Positions 33,965-43,701 are shown, counted from the stretch's first letter. The stretch is DNA of 64,000 bases from Duganella zoogloeoides (GCF_034479515.1 NZ_CP140152.1:3162001-3226000), one strand, 5' to 3'. The notes: generated by a model from the sequence alone, not told the origin. Numbers and translations are program-made.

Positions 33965-35503
33965 TTACTGGCTCGACTGCCGCTTCCACGCCTCGACATA
34001 CGGCCTGGTCAACGGATTGGCCGTATTCCATTTAGGCGCGACGGGGTCATTTGCAATCATCAGCACGCCCAGCGCCACCATCCGGTTGACCTTGGCCATG
34101 TTGGCATAGTCGACCTTTTGCCAATGGTCGCCGGGCGCGTGGTAGTCGGGGTATTGAAAGGCCACGCACAGCGTATGCGCGGGCACGCCCTGGTCGGCCA
34201 GAGCCTGGTTGTCGCTCAGCCCGAAATACAAGTCGCTGTTGGCTTCATTCTTGTACACGTCGATGCCGGTGAGCTTGCCGGCCTTCCGGAATACCGTGCC
34301 GACATCGGAGAAATCGAAGCCCGTCATCGACGCGTTGTTCAGTTGCGGGCCCTCCGAGCTGTCGGTGCGCCCCACTTGCTCCAGGTTGACGTTGGCCACC
34401 GTCTGCCTGATCGGCAGGATCGGATGGCGGCCATAGTAGCGCGAACCGAACAGGCCAAGCTCTTCGCCGAACACCGTCATGAAAACGATGCTGCGCGCGG
34501 GCCGCTGCTTCATGCCAGACAGTGCGCTGGCAATTTCCATGACCGACACGGTGCCGCTGCCGTCGTCATTGGCGCCGTTGTGTATCACGCCGTCCTTGAT
34601 GCCGAGGTGGTCGTAATGCGCCGTTACCATCACATAGGTATTTTTCAGTTCCGGATCCGAGCCGCGCAGCACGCCGATCACGTTGCGCAGTTTGACCGCA
34701 CGTTCGACCGGCGCCGCCACGTTGACGCTGACGCGCGCGCGGCCGCCCGTGCGCGACGCATCGAGCGCCCGTATCGCCTGTACCGAATGAAGCGTGATGC
34801 GCGGGATGGGGGACACGGTCTCGCCGCTGTTCTCGGGATCGATCAGGCGGCCTTTGCCGCCGGCATTGCCTTTCGGGTGCGCGCGGTCGACCAGCAGCAC
34901 CAGCGCCGGCCGCAGCTTCGCCAGTTGCGCGTTAAAGAACTGCCAGCCCCCGTAGGCAGTCCTGGCCTGCTCGGGCGGCATGGCTTCAAAGTCCGGCAGA
35001 TTGATGACGACGACTTTGCCGGCCAGCGTGGCGGTGCTGTGTGCGTTGAGCGCAGCGGCGTCGCTGGCGTCGATGTTGACGATAGCGGACGGCGCCAGCG
35101 CCAGGGCCTGCGCGAGGCTGAAACTGAGCTCGCTGGCAGGGATATCGAGTTGCTCTTTACCGGAATCGATCCTGAACGAAAAATCCTTCAGGTTCGTTTC
35201 AGCGAAGGCCCAGTTCGCGGTCTGGAAATAACCGTCGTCGCCAACCGCTTCGAGTCCCGCGCGGCGGAACTGGGCGGCGATGTATTCGGCCGCCAGGTCC
35301 TGGCCGCGCGACGGCGTGCCGCGCCCCTCCAGCAGGTCGGAGGCAATGAACGACAGGTGGCCGCGCAGGGAATGCTCTGAAATGCGCTCGAGGGCGGCGC
35401 TGGTGTCGGGCGTCAGGTGCGGGTCGGCGGCGGCGCTGGCGCCTGCATGGATACCGGCGATGCCGATGACGGCAGCGAAGGCGTAAGCGAATAATCTCTG
35501 CAT
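33965..35503 (-). CDS. M28 family zinc aminopeptidase, exported
   Basis: Exported metallopeptidase of 512 residues. Seen: signal peptide (MQRLFAYAFAAVIGIAGIHAG), a protease-associated (PA)-like insertion in the first half, and the M28 active-site set: HYDHLG, the bridging Asp in NGANDDGSG, the general base and zinc-ligand pair in GEELGLFGS, and a later His in PDYHAPGDHWQ. The probable role is removal of N-terminal residues from peptides in the periplasm or medium. The start is ATG 35503, preceded by AGGATCACAC; the open frame extends 17 codons upstream without support. It is monocistronic, with a clear terminator. Confidence 0.9.
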   Translation of the reverse strand: MQRLFAYAFAAVIGIAGIHAGASAAADPHLTPDTSAALERISEHSLRGHLSFIASDLLEGRGTPSRGQDLAAEYIAAQFRRAGLEAVGDDGYFQTANWAFAETNLKDFSFRIDSGKEQLDIPASELSFSLAQALALAPSAIVNIDASDAAALNAHSTATLAGKVVVINLPDFEAMPPEQARTAYGGWQFFNAQLAKLRPALVLLVDRAHPKGNAGGKGRLIDPENSGETVSPIPRITLHSVQAIRALDASRTGGRARVSVNVAAPVERAVKLRNVIGVLRGSDPELKNTYVMVTAHYDHLGIKDGVIHNGANDDGSGTVSVMEIASALSGMKQRPARSIVFMTVFGEELGLFGSRYYGRHPILPIRQTVANVNLEQVGRTDSSEGPQLNNASMTGFDFSDVGTVFRKAGKLTGIDVYKNEANSDLYFGLSDNQALADQGVPAHTLCVAFQYPDYHAPGDHWQKVDYANMAKVNRMVALGVLMIANDPVAPKWNTANPLTRPYVEAWKRQSSQ

Positions 35504-35593
35504 GTGTGATCCTGTGTAAAGCCGGAGGTGGATGTCGGCTTGTTTGTTGTGCAACGGATCATATCAGAGTTCACTGTACGCCAGCAGGGCTGG

Positions 35594-35632
35594 CCGGTGC
35601 GCATGCCGTAGGGCGACCATATTGCGCACCGG
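35594..35632. repeat. 10-bp inverted repeat downstream of the DUF4142 gene
   Basis: CCGGTGCGCA (35594-35603) and TGCGCACCGG (35623-35632) are perfect inverted copies separated by 19 bases, in the short region after the DUF4142 stop and before the peptidase start. There is no T-run, so this may be a weak terminator or a protein-binding dyad. Confidence 0.5.
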
Positions 35633-35646
35633 TGATACAGGCCGGA

Positions 35647-36207
35647 TTATTTGACCGCAGAGGCCAGCTTCTTGGCCATTGCGAGGTGATGCGCCACGGT
35701 GGGTTCGAGCTTGGTGGCCAGCGCCTTGACATCAGGGTCTTCGACGGCCGAAATATCTTTTTTCAGCGATGCGTGAACGTTGGCATGGCCCGCCACGCCG
35801 GCCCGCTTGGCATAGGCTTCGTCAAACCTGGCACCGGACAGCGCATCGAGTTCGGCCGCCAGCTTTTGATGCGCGATATCAGGCTCGGTCGGCAAGGTCA
35901 CCTGCTTGGCGGCAGCGACTTTTTTGGTCTCTTCCAGGCCCTTGGTATGATCGTCGATCATCAGCTGGGCAAAGGCCTTCACGTCCGCGTTACTGCTTTT
36001 TTTCAGCGCCATTTTGCCCGTCTCGATTTCTGCCATATTGGCCTGCGCGATACCGATCAGCCGTGCCGAGTCGTCCTTGCTGATGGTGGTTGCCGAGCCG
36101 GTTTTGGCGCTGACGCTGTTCTTGGCGGTGACGCTGGTTTGGGCGTGCGCAACAGCGGAGAGCGAGGCGGCAATCGATAAGGCGATAAACAGTTTTGCTG
36201 GTTTCAT
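35647..36207 (-). CDS. DUF4142 exported protein
   Basis: Secreted or periplasmic protein of 186 residues. It has a signal peptide (MKPAKLFIALSIAASLSAVAHA) and a DUF4142 domain: long helices with His residues (QANMAEIETGKMALKKS, AQLMIDDHTKGLEE, VAHHLAMAKKL), a fold predicted to be a ferritin-like four-helix bundle. The function of the family is unknown, with stress and envelope roles proposed. It is preceded by a 332-base non-coding region and is transcribed towards the peptidase gene, possibly as an independent unit. Confidence 0.88.
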   Translation of the reverse strand: MKPAKLFIALSIAASLSAVAHAQTSVTAKNSVSAKTGSATTISKDDSARLIGIAQANMAEIETGKMALKKSSNADVKAFAQLMIDDHTKGLEETKKVAAAKQVTLPTEPDIAHQKLAAELDALSGARFDEAYAKRAGVAGHANVHASLKKDISAVEDPDVKALATKLEPTVAHHLAMAKKLASAVK

Positions 36208-36539
36208 GATGATCTTCCGTAGTGCAGGTTAAGACTGGCTGTCTGGAACTTTAAGTTTGAAGCAAGAACTGCAATGTCTCTGTACGCAAGGTTACAGAGA
36301 CCAGCTTGCCATGCAACGGTGCGCCAAGAAATTGCCGATGCTGCACACCGCGCCAGCGCCAACTTCGTGTCGATCTATTTATCCGCGCTCCCGCCTGGCG
36401 CCCGCGGCGTTGCGCAGCTGCGATACTGAAACCAATATCAGATGGCAAAAATAAACGATTGGATCGCAAGTTGCGGTCTCCATAAGATGATTTACGCAGT
36501 GCAAAAACTGCATTAAAAAAATTACATAAAGGAGACATC
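36208..36539. other. divergent promoter region
   Basis: 332 bases without a gene between the DUF4142 gene and the TonB receptor. The half nearer the receptor is AT-rich, with a small inverted repeat (GCAGT / ACTGC near 36497-36512) and a good ribosome site (AAAGGAGACATC) directly before ATG 36540. No copy of the LacI-type motif of the glucan loci was seen here. Confidence 0.5.
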
Positions 36540-39419
36540 ATGGACAACCAATGCGGACGCATCGGGGCTGTCATCGCACGCCCACTCTACTTGAAGCTGT
36601 CGGTCGCTACCCTGCTGGGCGCAGGCGTGCTGAGCAGCGCTTCGGTATGGGCACAAACAGTCACCGAGACGACCGAGACGCCTGAAAACACGGTGGTGGT
36701 CACCGGGGTCAAGGCATCGCTGATCAAGAGTTTGTCGATCAAACGCAACAGTGATCAGGTCGTCGAATCGGTCGTTGCCGAAGATATCGGCAAGCTGCCA
36801 GATAACAATGTTGTAGAAGCGCTACAGCGAGTGACGGGCATTCAGGTCACCAATCGCGCCGGCGGCGAAGTCGGCACCTTGTCGATTCGCGGCCTGCCCG
36901 ATGTCCAGACCACCTGGAACGGCCGCAGTATTTTCACGGCGTCCGGTACCCAGGTCGCGCTGCAAGACATTCCCTCCACCCTGGTGCGCCAGATCGACGT
37001 CTACAAGACCCGCGACGCCAGCCAGCTCGACACCGGCATCGCCGGCCAGGTGGACGTCAAGTCGCTGCGGCCTTTCGATTTCAAGGAGGCCAAAGTGTCG
37101 GTCCTGGCGCGTGAGACCTATCTCGACCCCGCCAAAAAGGCGAACCCGCAGCTCAGCGCCATGTTGAGCAACCGCTGGGAAACCGGCATCGGTGAAGTCG
37201 GCGCTTTGGTCAACCTGTCGGCCAGCCGGACCAAGTACCGCAACGAAAGTGTGACGCCGGGCGCCATGGTGCCGTTTACCAGCCCCAATGCCGCCGAGGT
37301 CCCTCCCGGCTATACGCCCTTGCAGCGCATTACCGACACCAATATCTGGACGCCCGGCACCCATGCCGGCTTGCCGTCCGCAGCGGGTTCTACGCTCGAT
37401 TTCAACGGCAAGGCGTATCCCTATTACCTGGCGCGCGACGCCGTGTTCCAAAGCGACGTTGAAGGCGAACGTGAGCGCCCTGCCGCCAATATCGCCTTGC
37501 AGTGGAAGCCGAACAGCGATTCGGTGTACACCTTCGAATCGATGTACAACGGTTACCGTGACAAGTCCTTCAACCGCTTGCTGTTCAGTTTTGTCGACTG
37601 GTGGGGCGATCTGGGCAGCAATCCTGCCTCGACCATTACCACGTTCCCCGGAACGAACATCATCAAGAGCCGCACTGTCAATAATGTCTATGGCTTCAAC
37701 AGCGGCGACTACACCACGTCGGCCACCGACTCCCGTATTTATGCCCTGAACGGCAAGTGGAATGTTGGCGACCGCCTGCGGCTCGAAGGTGATGTGGCCT
37801 ATCAGTCCAGCACCTATCATACGGAATTTACCGCCACCCGCATCGATCGCGTGGCGCCCTCCATCAACGTCGACTTCAATGCCGGCGGCGGCAACACGGC
37901 ATTCGGCTTCAACGACAATGCCGACCTGACCAACGCGTCCAAGTGGAACGTCGCACAATTCTACGATAATGCCAACCGCAACAAGGGCAGCGCCGCGACC
38001 GCCAATCTGTCCGGTGTCTTCGACGCCGACTGGGGCGCGCTGGAGACGATCCACTTTGGCGCCCGCTTCGACGACCGCAAGGCGTCGGAGGCCAACCGCA
38101 CCCAGTCGGGCACCTTGAACCGCAACCTGGCTTCGCTGGGACCCGAGTACTCCTCGACCAACTCGAACTTCGGCACGGACATCTCGAACGTGCCCCGCTC
38201 CTGGGTGGAGCCCAATGCGTACTACATCCGCGACCATATCGATGACTGGCGCAAGATGTTCAACGCGACCGATCCGAACTTCCTGACCACCGACAAACTC
38301 AGCCTGCAAAAGACGTTCGAGGTCGAAGAAAAGACCAGCAACCTGTTCTTGATGGGAAATACCCAAACCGAACTGTTCGGCAATCGCCTGCGCGGTAATT
38401 TCGGCGTGCGTTACGTCAAGGTCAAGACCGACATGACGTTCTACAAGGTCGATGCCACCACCAAGTCGGTGACCCCGTCCAGCGCCAGCAAGTCGACCAG
38501 CAAGTTCCTGCCCAGCCTGACCCTGATGTACGATCCGGCCAAGGACGTCGTGATGCGCGCGAACTACGGCGAAACCTTGCGCCGCCCGAACTTCGGTGAT
38601 CTCAACCCGGTCCTGCAGCTCGGCGACGACGTCTCGAAGGTGGGCTATGGCTCGGGCAGCGGTGGCAACCCGGACCTGAAACCGACACGCTCCAAGAACC
38701 TCGACCTGACAGCCGAGTGGTATTTCCAGAAGGACAGCGCATTGTATGGCACAGTGTTCAAGCGCAAGATCGACGGCCTGGTCGTGGGCTTGCGCCGCAA
38801 GGTGCACGTCGATCCGGCGAACGACCCGTTCCGTAACTCGACCTCGGGTGGCGACCACACGAATGGTTACGACTACGTGATCAACTCGCCGGTCAACGCC
38901 TCGGACGGCACGATCAAGGGCGTCGAGCTGGGCTTGATCTACTTCCCGAAAGGATTGCCGAGCCTGCTCGATGGCCTGGGATTCCAGGGCAGCTTCACGC
39001 GACTGAGCTCGTCGCAGAACGTGCCGGATGCTAACGACGCCGGCGAGATCGTCGCCCAGCTCGAGACGCCGTTCTTCGGCGTGTCCAACCGGTCCTACAA
39101 CGCCACCATGGCTTACGAAAAAGGCCCGGTCAGCGCGCGCCTGTCCTATGTATGGCGCTCCGGCTTCCTGGCCGCCAACGAAGCCGCCCTGTTCGCGAAT
39201 CCGATCGGTATCTGGCGTCATCCGGAAAAGAGCGTGGATATGCAGGTGTCCTACAAAATCAACGACAACATGTCGGTCGATATCAGCGGCGTCAACCTGA
39301 CCAACGAAATGCAGCAGCAGTACTATCACTTCGGTAATGCGGGTAACGCCCAGACCACCAACTTCGGTACGCTCCAGATCGGACGTTCGGTGTCGGTTGG
39401 TTTGCGCTGGAAGATGTAG
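36540..39419 (+). CDS. TonB-dependent receptor, sugar-receptor type
   Basis: Outer-membrane receptor of 959 residues in the same Xanthomonas/Caulobacter-type group as the receptor at 23907: signal peptide (cleaved near VWAQT), a SDQVVESVVAEDIGKLPDNNVVEAL segment around the plug start, LQRVTGIQVTNRAGGEVGTLSIRG, and a long barrel. AAAGGAGACATC precedes the ATG. No enzyme or permease gene follows in the same direction, so the ligand is open; an oligosaccharide is the usual guess for this group. A strong terminator follows. The gene's base composition is native. Confidence 0.9.
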   Translation: MDNQCGRIGAVIARPLYLKLSVATLLGAGVLSSASVWAQTVTETTETPENTVVVTGVKASLIKSLSIKRNSDQVVESVVAEDIGKLPDNNVVEALQRVTGIQVTNRAGGEVGTLSIRGLPDVQTTWNGRSIFTASGTQVALQDIPSTLVRQIDVYKTRDASQLDTGIAGQVDVKSLRPFDFKEAKVSVLARETYLDPAKKANPQLSAMLSNRWETGIGEVGALVNLSASRTKYRNESVTPGAMVPFTSPNAAEVPPGYTPLQRITDTNIWTPGTHAGLPSAAGSTLDFNGKAYPYYLARDAVFQSDVEGERERPAANIALQWKPNSDSVYTFESMYNGYRDKSFNRLLFSFVDWWGDLGSNPASTITTFPGTNIIKSRTVNNVYGFNSGDYTTSATDSRIYALNGKWNVGDRLRLEGDVAYQSSTYHTEFTATRIDRVAPSINVDFNAGGGNTAFGFNDNADLTNASKWNVAQFYDNANRNKGSAATANLSGVFDADWGALETIHFGARFDDRKASEANRTQSGTLNRNLASLGPEYSSTNSNFGTDISNVPRSWVEPNAYYIRDHIDDWRKMFNATDPNFLTTDKLSLQKTFEVEEKTSNLFLMGNTQTELFGNRLRGNFGVRYVKVKTDMTFYKVDATTKSVTPSSASKSTSKFLPSLTLMYDPAKDVVMRANYGETLRRPNFGDLNPVLQLGDDVSKVGYGSGSGGNPDLKPTRSKNLDLTAEWYFQKDSALYGTVFKRKIDGLVVGLRRKVHVDPANDPFRNSTSGGDHTNGYDYVINSPVNASDGTIKGVELGLIYFPKGLPSLLDGLGFQGSFTRLSSSQNVPDANDAGEIVAQLETPFFGVSNRSYNATMAYEKGPVSARLSYVWRSGFLAANEAALFANPIGIWRHPEKSVDMQVSYKINDNMSVDISGVNLTNEMQQQYYHFGNAGNAQTTNFGTLQIGRSVSVGLRWKM

Positions 39420-39470
39420 TCCGGCGCCAGGCCCCTGCGCACCGGGCCTGTTGAATGCGTAGCAATAGCG

Positions 39471-39499
39471 GCGGCACGTCAACGTGCCGCTGTTTTTTT
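39471..39499 (+). terminator. terminator of the TonB receptor gene
   Basis: Eight-bp perfect stem (39471-39478 with 39483-39490, TCAA loop) followed by TG and seven Ts. A second hairpin (AGGCCC/GGGCCT, 39429-39449) lies just upstream. Confidence 0.85.
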
Positions 39500-39556
39500 G
39501 CGCCGTATCGCCAGGTGGTCATTTCCCCCATTTTCTGGGGCGCCGGGCCTGCGTGT

Positions 39557-40699
39557 TCACGCCACCTCACTGCGGTCGCGGCCAGCCGCCTTGGCGCGGT
39601 AGAGCGCGGCGTCTGCACGCGCCAGCAGCGCTTCCAGGCTCTCGTCCGGCGCCAGCTGGCTGGCGACGCCAATGCTGACCGTGTAATCCGGCACGTTGCC
39701 GCCGCGCGCGGCGAACAGCGACGCCTGGATGCGATGCGCCATCGCTTTCGCGCGCTCGGCCGTGGTGCCCGATAGCAGCACGATGAATTCCTCTCCGCCA
39801 AAGCGCGCCACGTGATCGATCTCGCGCAAGGCCGAGACCGTGGTGCGCGCCGCATGCACCAGCACCTGGTCGCCGACTGCGTGGCCGTGCTGGTCGTTGA
39901 TGGCCTTGAAGTAGTCGAGGTCGATGCTGAGCAGGGTCATCGGCTGGCCATGACGTTTCATCAACGCGACCTCGCGCCGGTAAGCGGCGGCGAAACCGCG
40001 CCGGTTCAACACCCCGGTCAGTGGGTCCGAGTTGGAGCTTTGCTCCATGACCACCTGCAGGCGCCGCGTGGCGACGGCCATGAAGCCGACCGCCATCATC
40101 AGCGTCATGAAATTGGCGGTCAACAGGAAAATGCCCTGTACCGCGCCGTTGCTGGCATTGCTGGTACCGACCGCGCCACTGAGCGCCGCGAACAAGCGCA
40201 ACAGCAGCACCAACGACTGCACCAGCAACAGCGCGCCGAAGAACCAGCTCGAAAAATGGCGTTCGCCATGGCGTACCAGCAGCACCAGTTGCGCCACGTA
40301 GAACGACAGCGTCAACGATGAAAACACCGCCACCCGCAATGCGTAGTCCTGGGTGATCACATACCAGCCGACCAGACAGACCATGCCGGCCACCCACGCC
40401 AGCGCCAGCCACCACCAGCTCGGCTTGCGGCCGTAGAATAACTGGGTGCCGATCAGCATCAGCCCGGCGGCGCCGAGCATGGTGCTGTTGGCCACAAACA
40501 GCAATACCGCTTCCGGCATCAATGGCGCTGCGCAGAACAGCAAGCCGCTCGCGGTCAGTGACAACATGCCGAGCGACTGATGGCCCAACCCGCGCACTTC
40601 GGCAGGGAAGCTGCGGTAGGCGGAATACAATACGATGGACATTGCCGCCGCCATCAGGGTCGACGTCAGAACGATGGTGGTAGGATCGAGCAATATCAC
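39557..40699 (-). CDS. membrane GGDEF diguanylate cyclase
   Basis: Membrane-anchored diguanylate cyclase of about 380 residues. The N-terminal 200 residues hold about six hydrophobic helices (TIVLTSTLMAAAMSIVLYSA to FLLTANFMTLMMAVGFMAV). The C-terminal GGDEF domain has DPLTGVLNRRGF, a metal-binding Asp in SIDLDYFKAIND and the active-site FGGEEFIVLL. The start is uncertain: GTG 40699 or TTG 40693 fit the start of the hydrophobic part, while the longer frame to 41530 lies over the flavoprotein gene on the other strand. The signal is unknown. It is convergent with the TonB receptor gene. Confidence 0.85.
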   Translation of the reverse strand: MILLDPTTIVLTSTLMAAAMSIVLYSAYRSFPAEVRGLGHQSLGMLSLTASGLLFCAAPLMPEAVLLFVANSTMLGAAGLMLIGTQLFYGRKPSWWWLALAWVAGMVCLVGWYVITQDYALRVAVFSSLTLSFYVAQLVLLVRHGERHFSSWFFGALLLVQSLVLLLRLFAALSGAVGTSNASNGAVQGIFLLTANFMTLMMAVGFMAVATRRLQVVMEQSSNSDPLTGVLNRRGFAAAYRREVALMKRHGQPMTLLSIDLDYFKAINDQHGHAVGDQVLVHAARTTVSALREIDHVARFGGEEFIVLLSGTTAERAKAMAHRIQASLFAARGGNVPDYTVSIGVASQLAPDESLEALLARADAALYRAKAAGRDRSEVA

Positions 40700-40948
40700 A
40701 ATGGCAAGTCGGGGGATGTCGTAATCCTTAAGGATACCAGCAACTTCTACGATGCCGTGACGTTCAGCGATTTTGCGCTGGGGGCGGCTTCGGGGGCCGT
40801 ACACCCCGTTACCAGAGGTACCAGAATGTGCGGCAACGTCGCAAGCGGGCGGTGTGCTTGAACATCGAACACCTGCCCCCTCACATTTCAGCATTCCACG
40901 CCGTGACGTGTGCGAAAATGCAGGCCCCGTTCCAACTTCCCGCACAAG

Positions 40949-42049
40949 ATGAATGATGACACCACCGCGTCCGTGCAGGGCGAACACGCCACGCAAAGCA
41001 TCGCCGAACACGCCGCCAGCGCCGAAGCGGCAGGCTTCCTGCACCCGGCCCAGCAGGCCTTGTTGCACGAGCGGGGCTGGCTGACGATGTTGGCGCCGCG
41101 CGCGTGCGGCGGCAGCGAACTGCCATTGCCGCAGGTGGTGCGCCTGGAAGAGGCAGTGGCGGCTGCCGATGGCAGCACGGGATGGGTACTGACGCTGTGC
41201 GCCGGCGCGGGCTGGTTTGCCGGCTTCCTGGCACCCGAGGTAGCGCGCGAGGTGCTCGCCACGCCGCGCGTGTGCATCGGCGGCAGCGGCGCCGCTACCG
41301 GCCACGCTGACCGGGAGGGCGCCGGTTTCCGCATCACCGGCAGCTGGGACTACGCCAGCGGTGCCCCCATGGCCACCCATTTCACGGTCAACGCGGTGCT
41401 GCGGGCTGACGGCAAACCGCTGCTGGACGCCGATGGCGCACCGCAGGTCCGCGCATTCCTGGTCCCCGCCTCGCAGGTCAGGACAGTGCAGTCGTGGCGC
41501 ACCATCGGCCTGCGGGCCAGCGCATCGCACGGGTATCGCATCGATGACCAGTGGGTGCCGGAAACCTATGGATTCAGGATCAGCCCCGCAGCCGCGACGT
41601 CCGACGGCCCGCTCTACCGCTACCCGTTTTATTCACTGGCCTACGTGACGCTGGCGGCCAATATTGCGGGCATGGCGGGGCACTTCATCCGGCTCGCGCG
41701 CGCGTGCCTGGGTCACCGGCGACACGGCGGCTCCGGACTGCCGCTGCTCGATGTGCCGGACGTGATAGCGCTGCTGCGCCAACAGCAGCAGGCATTTGAC
41801 GATACCCGCGCACGATTTTATGAAGTGCTGGACGACAGCTGGGCGCAGGTGGCCGGCGGCGCCGCGCTCGATGATTCCTCGATGCGCGCGGTGCAGACCG
41901 CATCGCTGGCCTTGGTGGCCACAGCGCGCAGGGCGGTGGACGAGCTCTACCCTTATTGCGGACTGTATGCAGCCCGCGAAGACAGCACCATCAACCGCGT
42001 GTGGCGCGACCTGCACACGGCCAGCCAGCATGCGCTGCTGATACCGTAG
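40949..42049 (+). CDS. acyl-CoA dehydrogenase-like flavoprotein
   Basis: Protein of 366 residues with the acyl-CoA dehydrogenase fold: N-terminal helical region (LLHERGWLTMLAPRACGGSEL), middle beta domain (FRITGSWDYASGAPMATHFTVNA), and a C-terminal four-helix domain. The sequence is closer to the HsaA/DszC-type flavin-dependent hydroxylases than to true dehydrogenases: the SWDYASGA motif fits, and no catalytic Glu for acyl-CoA oxidation is evident. Such enzymes use reduced flavin from a separate reductase, which is not seen nearby. ATG 40949 is the probable start; 13 further codons are open upstream. It is the last chromosomal-type gene before the island. Confidence 0.75.
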   Translation: MNDDTTASVQGEHATQSIAEHAASAEAAGFLHPAQQALLHERGWLTMLAPRACGGSELPLPQVVRLEEAVAAADGSTGWVLTLCAGAGWFAGFLAPEVAREVLATPRVCIGGSGAATGHADREGAGFRITGSWDYASGAPMATHFTVNAVLRADGKPLLDADGAPQVRAFLVPASQVRTVQSWRTIGLRASASHGYRIDDQWVPETYGFRISPAAATSDGPLYRYPFYSLAYVTLAANIAGMAGHFIRLARACLGHRRHGGSGLPLLDVPDVIALLRQQQQAFDDTRARFYEVLDDSWAQVAGGAALDDSSMRAVQTASLALVATARRAVDELYPYCGLYAAREDSTINRVWRDLHTASQHALLIP

Positions 42050-42598
42050 CGGCAACGCCGGCCGGCCACCGTTCATCGATTCTTGATGGATTCCAGACAG
42101 AGTCTGGGGCGCCAACATCGCCGTCTGCGTGGCGCTAAAGCATTCACATGGCTACAACGATCTTGAATTCTTTCTTACATCTGTTTTCGCTCCTCCCTGG
42201 CCTTCCCTATGACTCAAGAGCATCGACATAACTCTTGGCGGGCACGCCCGTATTCGTTGCATTCCAGATAGGCCGCGAAAGTTCTTAACTCCAACAACTC
42301 TCTGTCGGTCGGTTTGGCCGCTGGACGGTGTGTGGCCAGCACGATCCTAGCTCGATCGAGCGAGTCCCCCGTTGCGGAACCGTGTAATCAGTTCAATTTG
42401 GTCCTTACTTCATTCGCCCAATGCTATCGTGGTCATTTTCCGTCCTACGCTGCAATACGTTCAATGGCGGGTCTCTTGACCTTGCCAGCTTGGTGAAGAT
42501 CGTATTGGAGCTGCATACCAGCCCAAAGCTCCGGGCTAGTACCAACAGCAGCGCCCAGGCGATAGGCCCATGTCAGGAGATACACCAGAGGCGCCCGT
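42050..42598. other. gene-poor island edge with decayed sequence
   Basis: About 550 bases with no intact gene. It holds a CCAGAC/GTCTGG hairpin (42093-42107, no T-run) just after the flavoprotein gene. On the minus strand a frame open from about 42381 to the stop at 42214 reads like protein (RIVLATHRPAAKPTDRELL) but has no start and no recognisable family; it is probably a gene remnant. No copy of the guaA 3' end was found here. Confidence 0.45.
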
Positions 42599-42808
42599 TA
42601 CGACACGCTGGAGAGTGACCCGGCCTACTCCGAGCCGGGCGGCCGCATCGGTTACGGTATCGTTCCCCAGGTACTGGCGCAATTGGGCGGCAAGACGCTA
42701 AGCTCGATCGGTTTGGCGCGTGCAACGCTGCATCTGAACTGGAAAGCGGCAACTTACAATTTGCGCCGCTTTGTCTATCTGAAGGAGGCCGGGGTCGTGG
42801 CGTTCTGA
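42599..42808 (+). pseudogene. transposase C-terminal remnant, IS5-like
   Basis: A 69-codon open frame ending in TGA whose translation (LAQLGGKTLSSIGLARATL, then WKAATYNLRRFVYLKEAG) matches the usual C-terminus of IS5-type DDE transposases. There is no start codon and the catalytic core is missing, so only the 3' end of an insertion sequence remains. Family assignment within IS5 is tentative. Confidence 0.6.
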
Positions 42809-42983
42809 CGCCAGAGGTCCGTCTGGACTGTCGAAAACGGCAGATCCGGCCCGCAAAACATCACCAGTTCAACATGATTTGGCGGCGCCGCCGCTATTCG
42901 GACAGCTACATGCTCAGTGCATGGCCGAGATCAGTGGTAATTCGAGGTTCCCATAGGTCTCGGACGAACTAATTTATTAATTC

Positions 42984-43038
42984 AAAAAATGGGGGTGCCC
43001 AGTCACTTAAATTTAAGATAAGCAAGCAAGCGCCCCCA
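42984..43038 (-). terminator. candidate terminator of the orphan AT-rich gene
   Basis: On the minus strand TGGGGGCGC and GCACCCCCA (43030-43038 with 42990-42998, one G-U-type mismatch) can pair around a 31-base AT-rich loop and are followed by six Ts (42984-42989). The long loop makes it less certain. Confidence 0.45.
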
Positions 43039-43056
43039 AGAAAACATCGACAAATG

Positions 43057-43464
43057 TTATTTATTCAATTTTAAAAAAAACTCTTTTATAGATTTTGAGG
43101 AACTGGCTGTTTCGCGAAGAAAATCAGGGTGCGCGCCCCAGTGTGATTTTTTAGCAGCCGTTTTCACCAAGTTAATAACTTCCTCAAAAGAAATTACATC
43201 GATTTTTGAGAATTGAAAGCTAACAAAAATCTGTCTTTTTCTCAACAATCGAAAGCCAAGAAATGGAGGAACATATCCGACCTTTCTCACAGAAATAGTC
43301 TTAAATTGAGTACCGCTTGAATCTATAAAAATAGCATCATTATAGATTCCGTTTTCTAGCACAGAAACGGAAGACTTAATTATCCGACTTGATTCCAAGA
43401 ATATTGAGAAATAGTTTCGGCCAATCAGTATTGCCGGATACTCTAAATCACTTTGATTCAACAT
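43057..43464 (-). CDS. orphan AT-rich hypothetical protein, possibly immunity-like
   Basis: Protein of 135 residues I do not recognise. It is markedly AT-rich and full of Ile, Lys, Ser and Phe, unlike its neighbours, so it was recently acquired. It has no signal peptide or membrane segment; the secondary structure appears to be beta-rich at the N-terminus and helical at the end (SFEEVINLVKTAAKKS, SSKSIKEFFLKLNK). Small, AT-rich, single genes of this type on islands are often immunity proteins of polymorphic toxins, but no toxin gene is present: the upstream side is cut by an IS6-type remnant. A good ribosome site (GAGGGAAATT) supports the start. The immunity idea is inference only. Confidence 0.65.
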   Translation of the reverse strand: MLNQSDLEYPAILIGRNYFSIFLESSRIIKSSVSVLENGIYNDAIFIDSSGTQFKTISVRKVGYVPPFLGFRLLRKRQIFVSFQFSKIDVISFEEVINLVKTAAKKSHWGAHPDFLRETASSSKSIKEFFLKLNK

Positions 43465-43517
43465 AATTTCCCTCGAAGTTCAATTGTTACCAACGGCATT
43501 TGCAGCCTTTCCAGCGA

Positions 43518-43701
43518 GGTTCTGTCGCATTATCATACCGTCGATGGCCGATCAGGTAAGCTACGGCGCCCGAACCTTGGATGAATCGCCATGCTCAACT
43601 TCAAAGGGACGCGCTTTCCGATCGATGTGATCCTAGTCTGCATTCGCTGGTACGTAGCATACCCGCTGAGCGCCCAGTCGGTGGCAGCTGGCGAATGGAT
43701 G
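43518..43701 (+). pseudogene. IS6-family transposase remnant, left part
   Basis: From ATG 43591 the translation MLNFKGTRFPIDVILVCI followed by RWYVAYPLS is the standard N-terminus of IS6-family transposases. A probable left end (GGTTCTGTCGCA) begins at 43518. After YPLS the frame jumps: the following bases read RPVGGSWRMD in another frame, which is the family's central region, so about 50 codons were lost with a frameshift before the later insertion. The sequence is then cut at 43701 by the IS256-family element and resumes at 45102. Confidence 0.75.

Noticed and set aside
36822..39482. An 886-codon minus-strand frame opposite the third TonB receptor
   Set aside because: Antisense shadow of the receptor gene; it covers its codons exactly and contains no motif.
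42214..42381. Minus-strand protein-like fragment in the island edge
   Set aside because: It reads plausibly as protein but has no start, no family and stops on both sides; kept only as a remark in the region entry.
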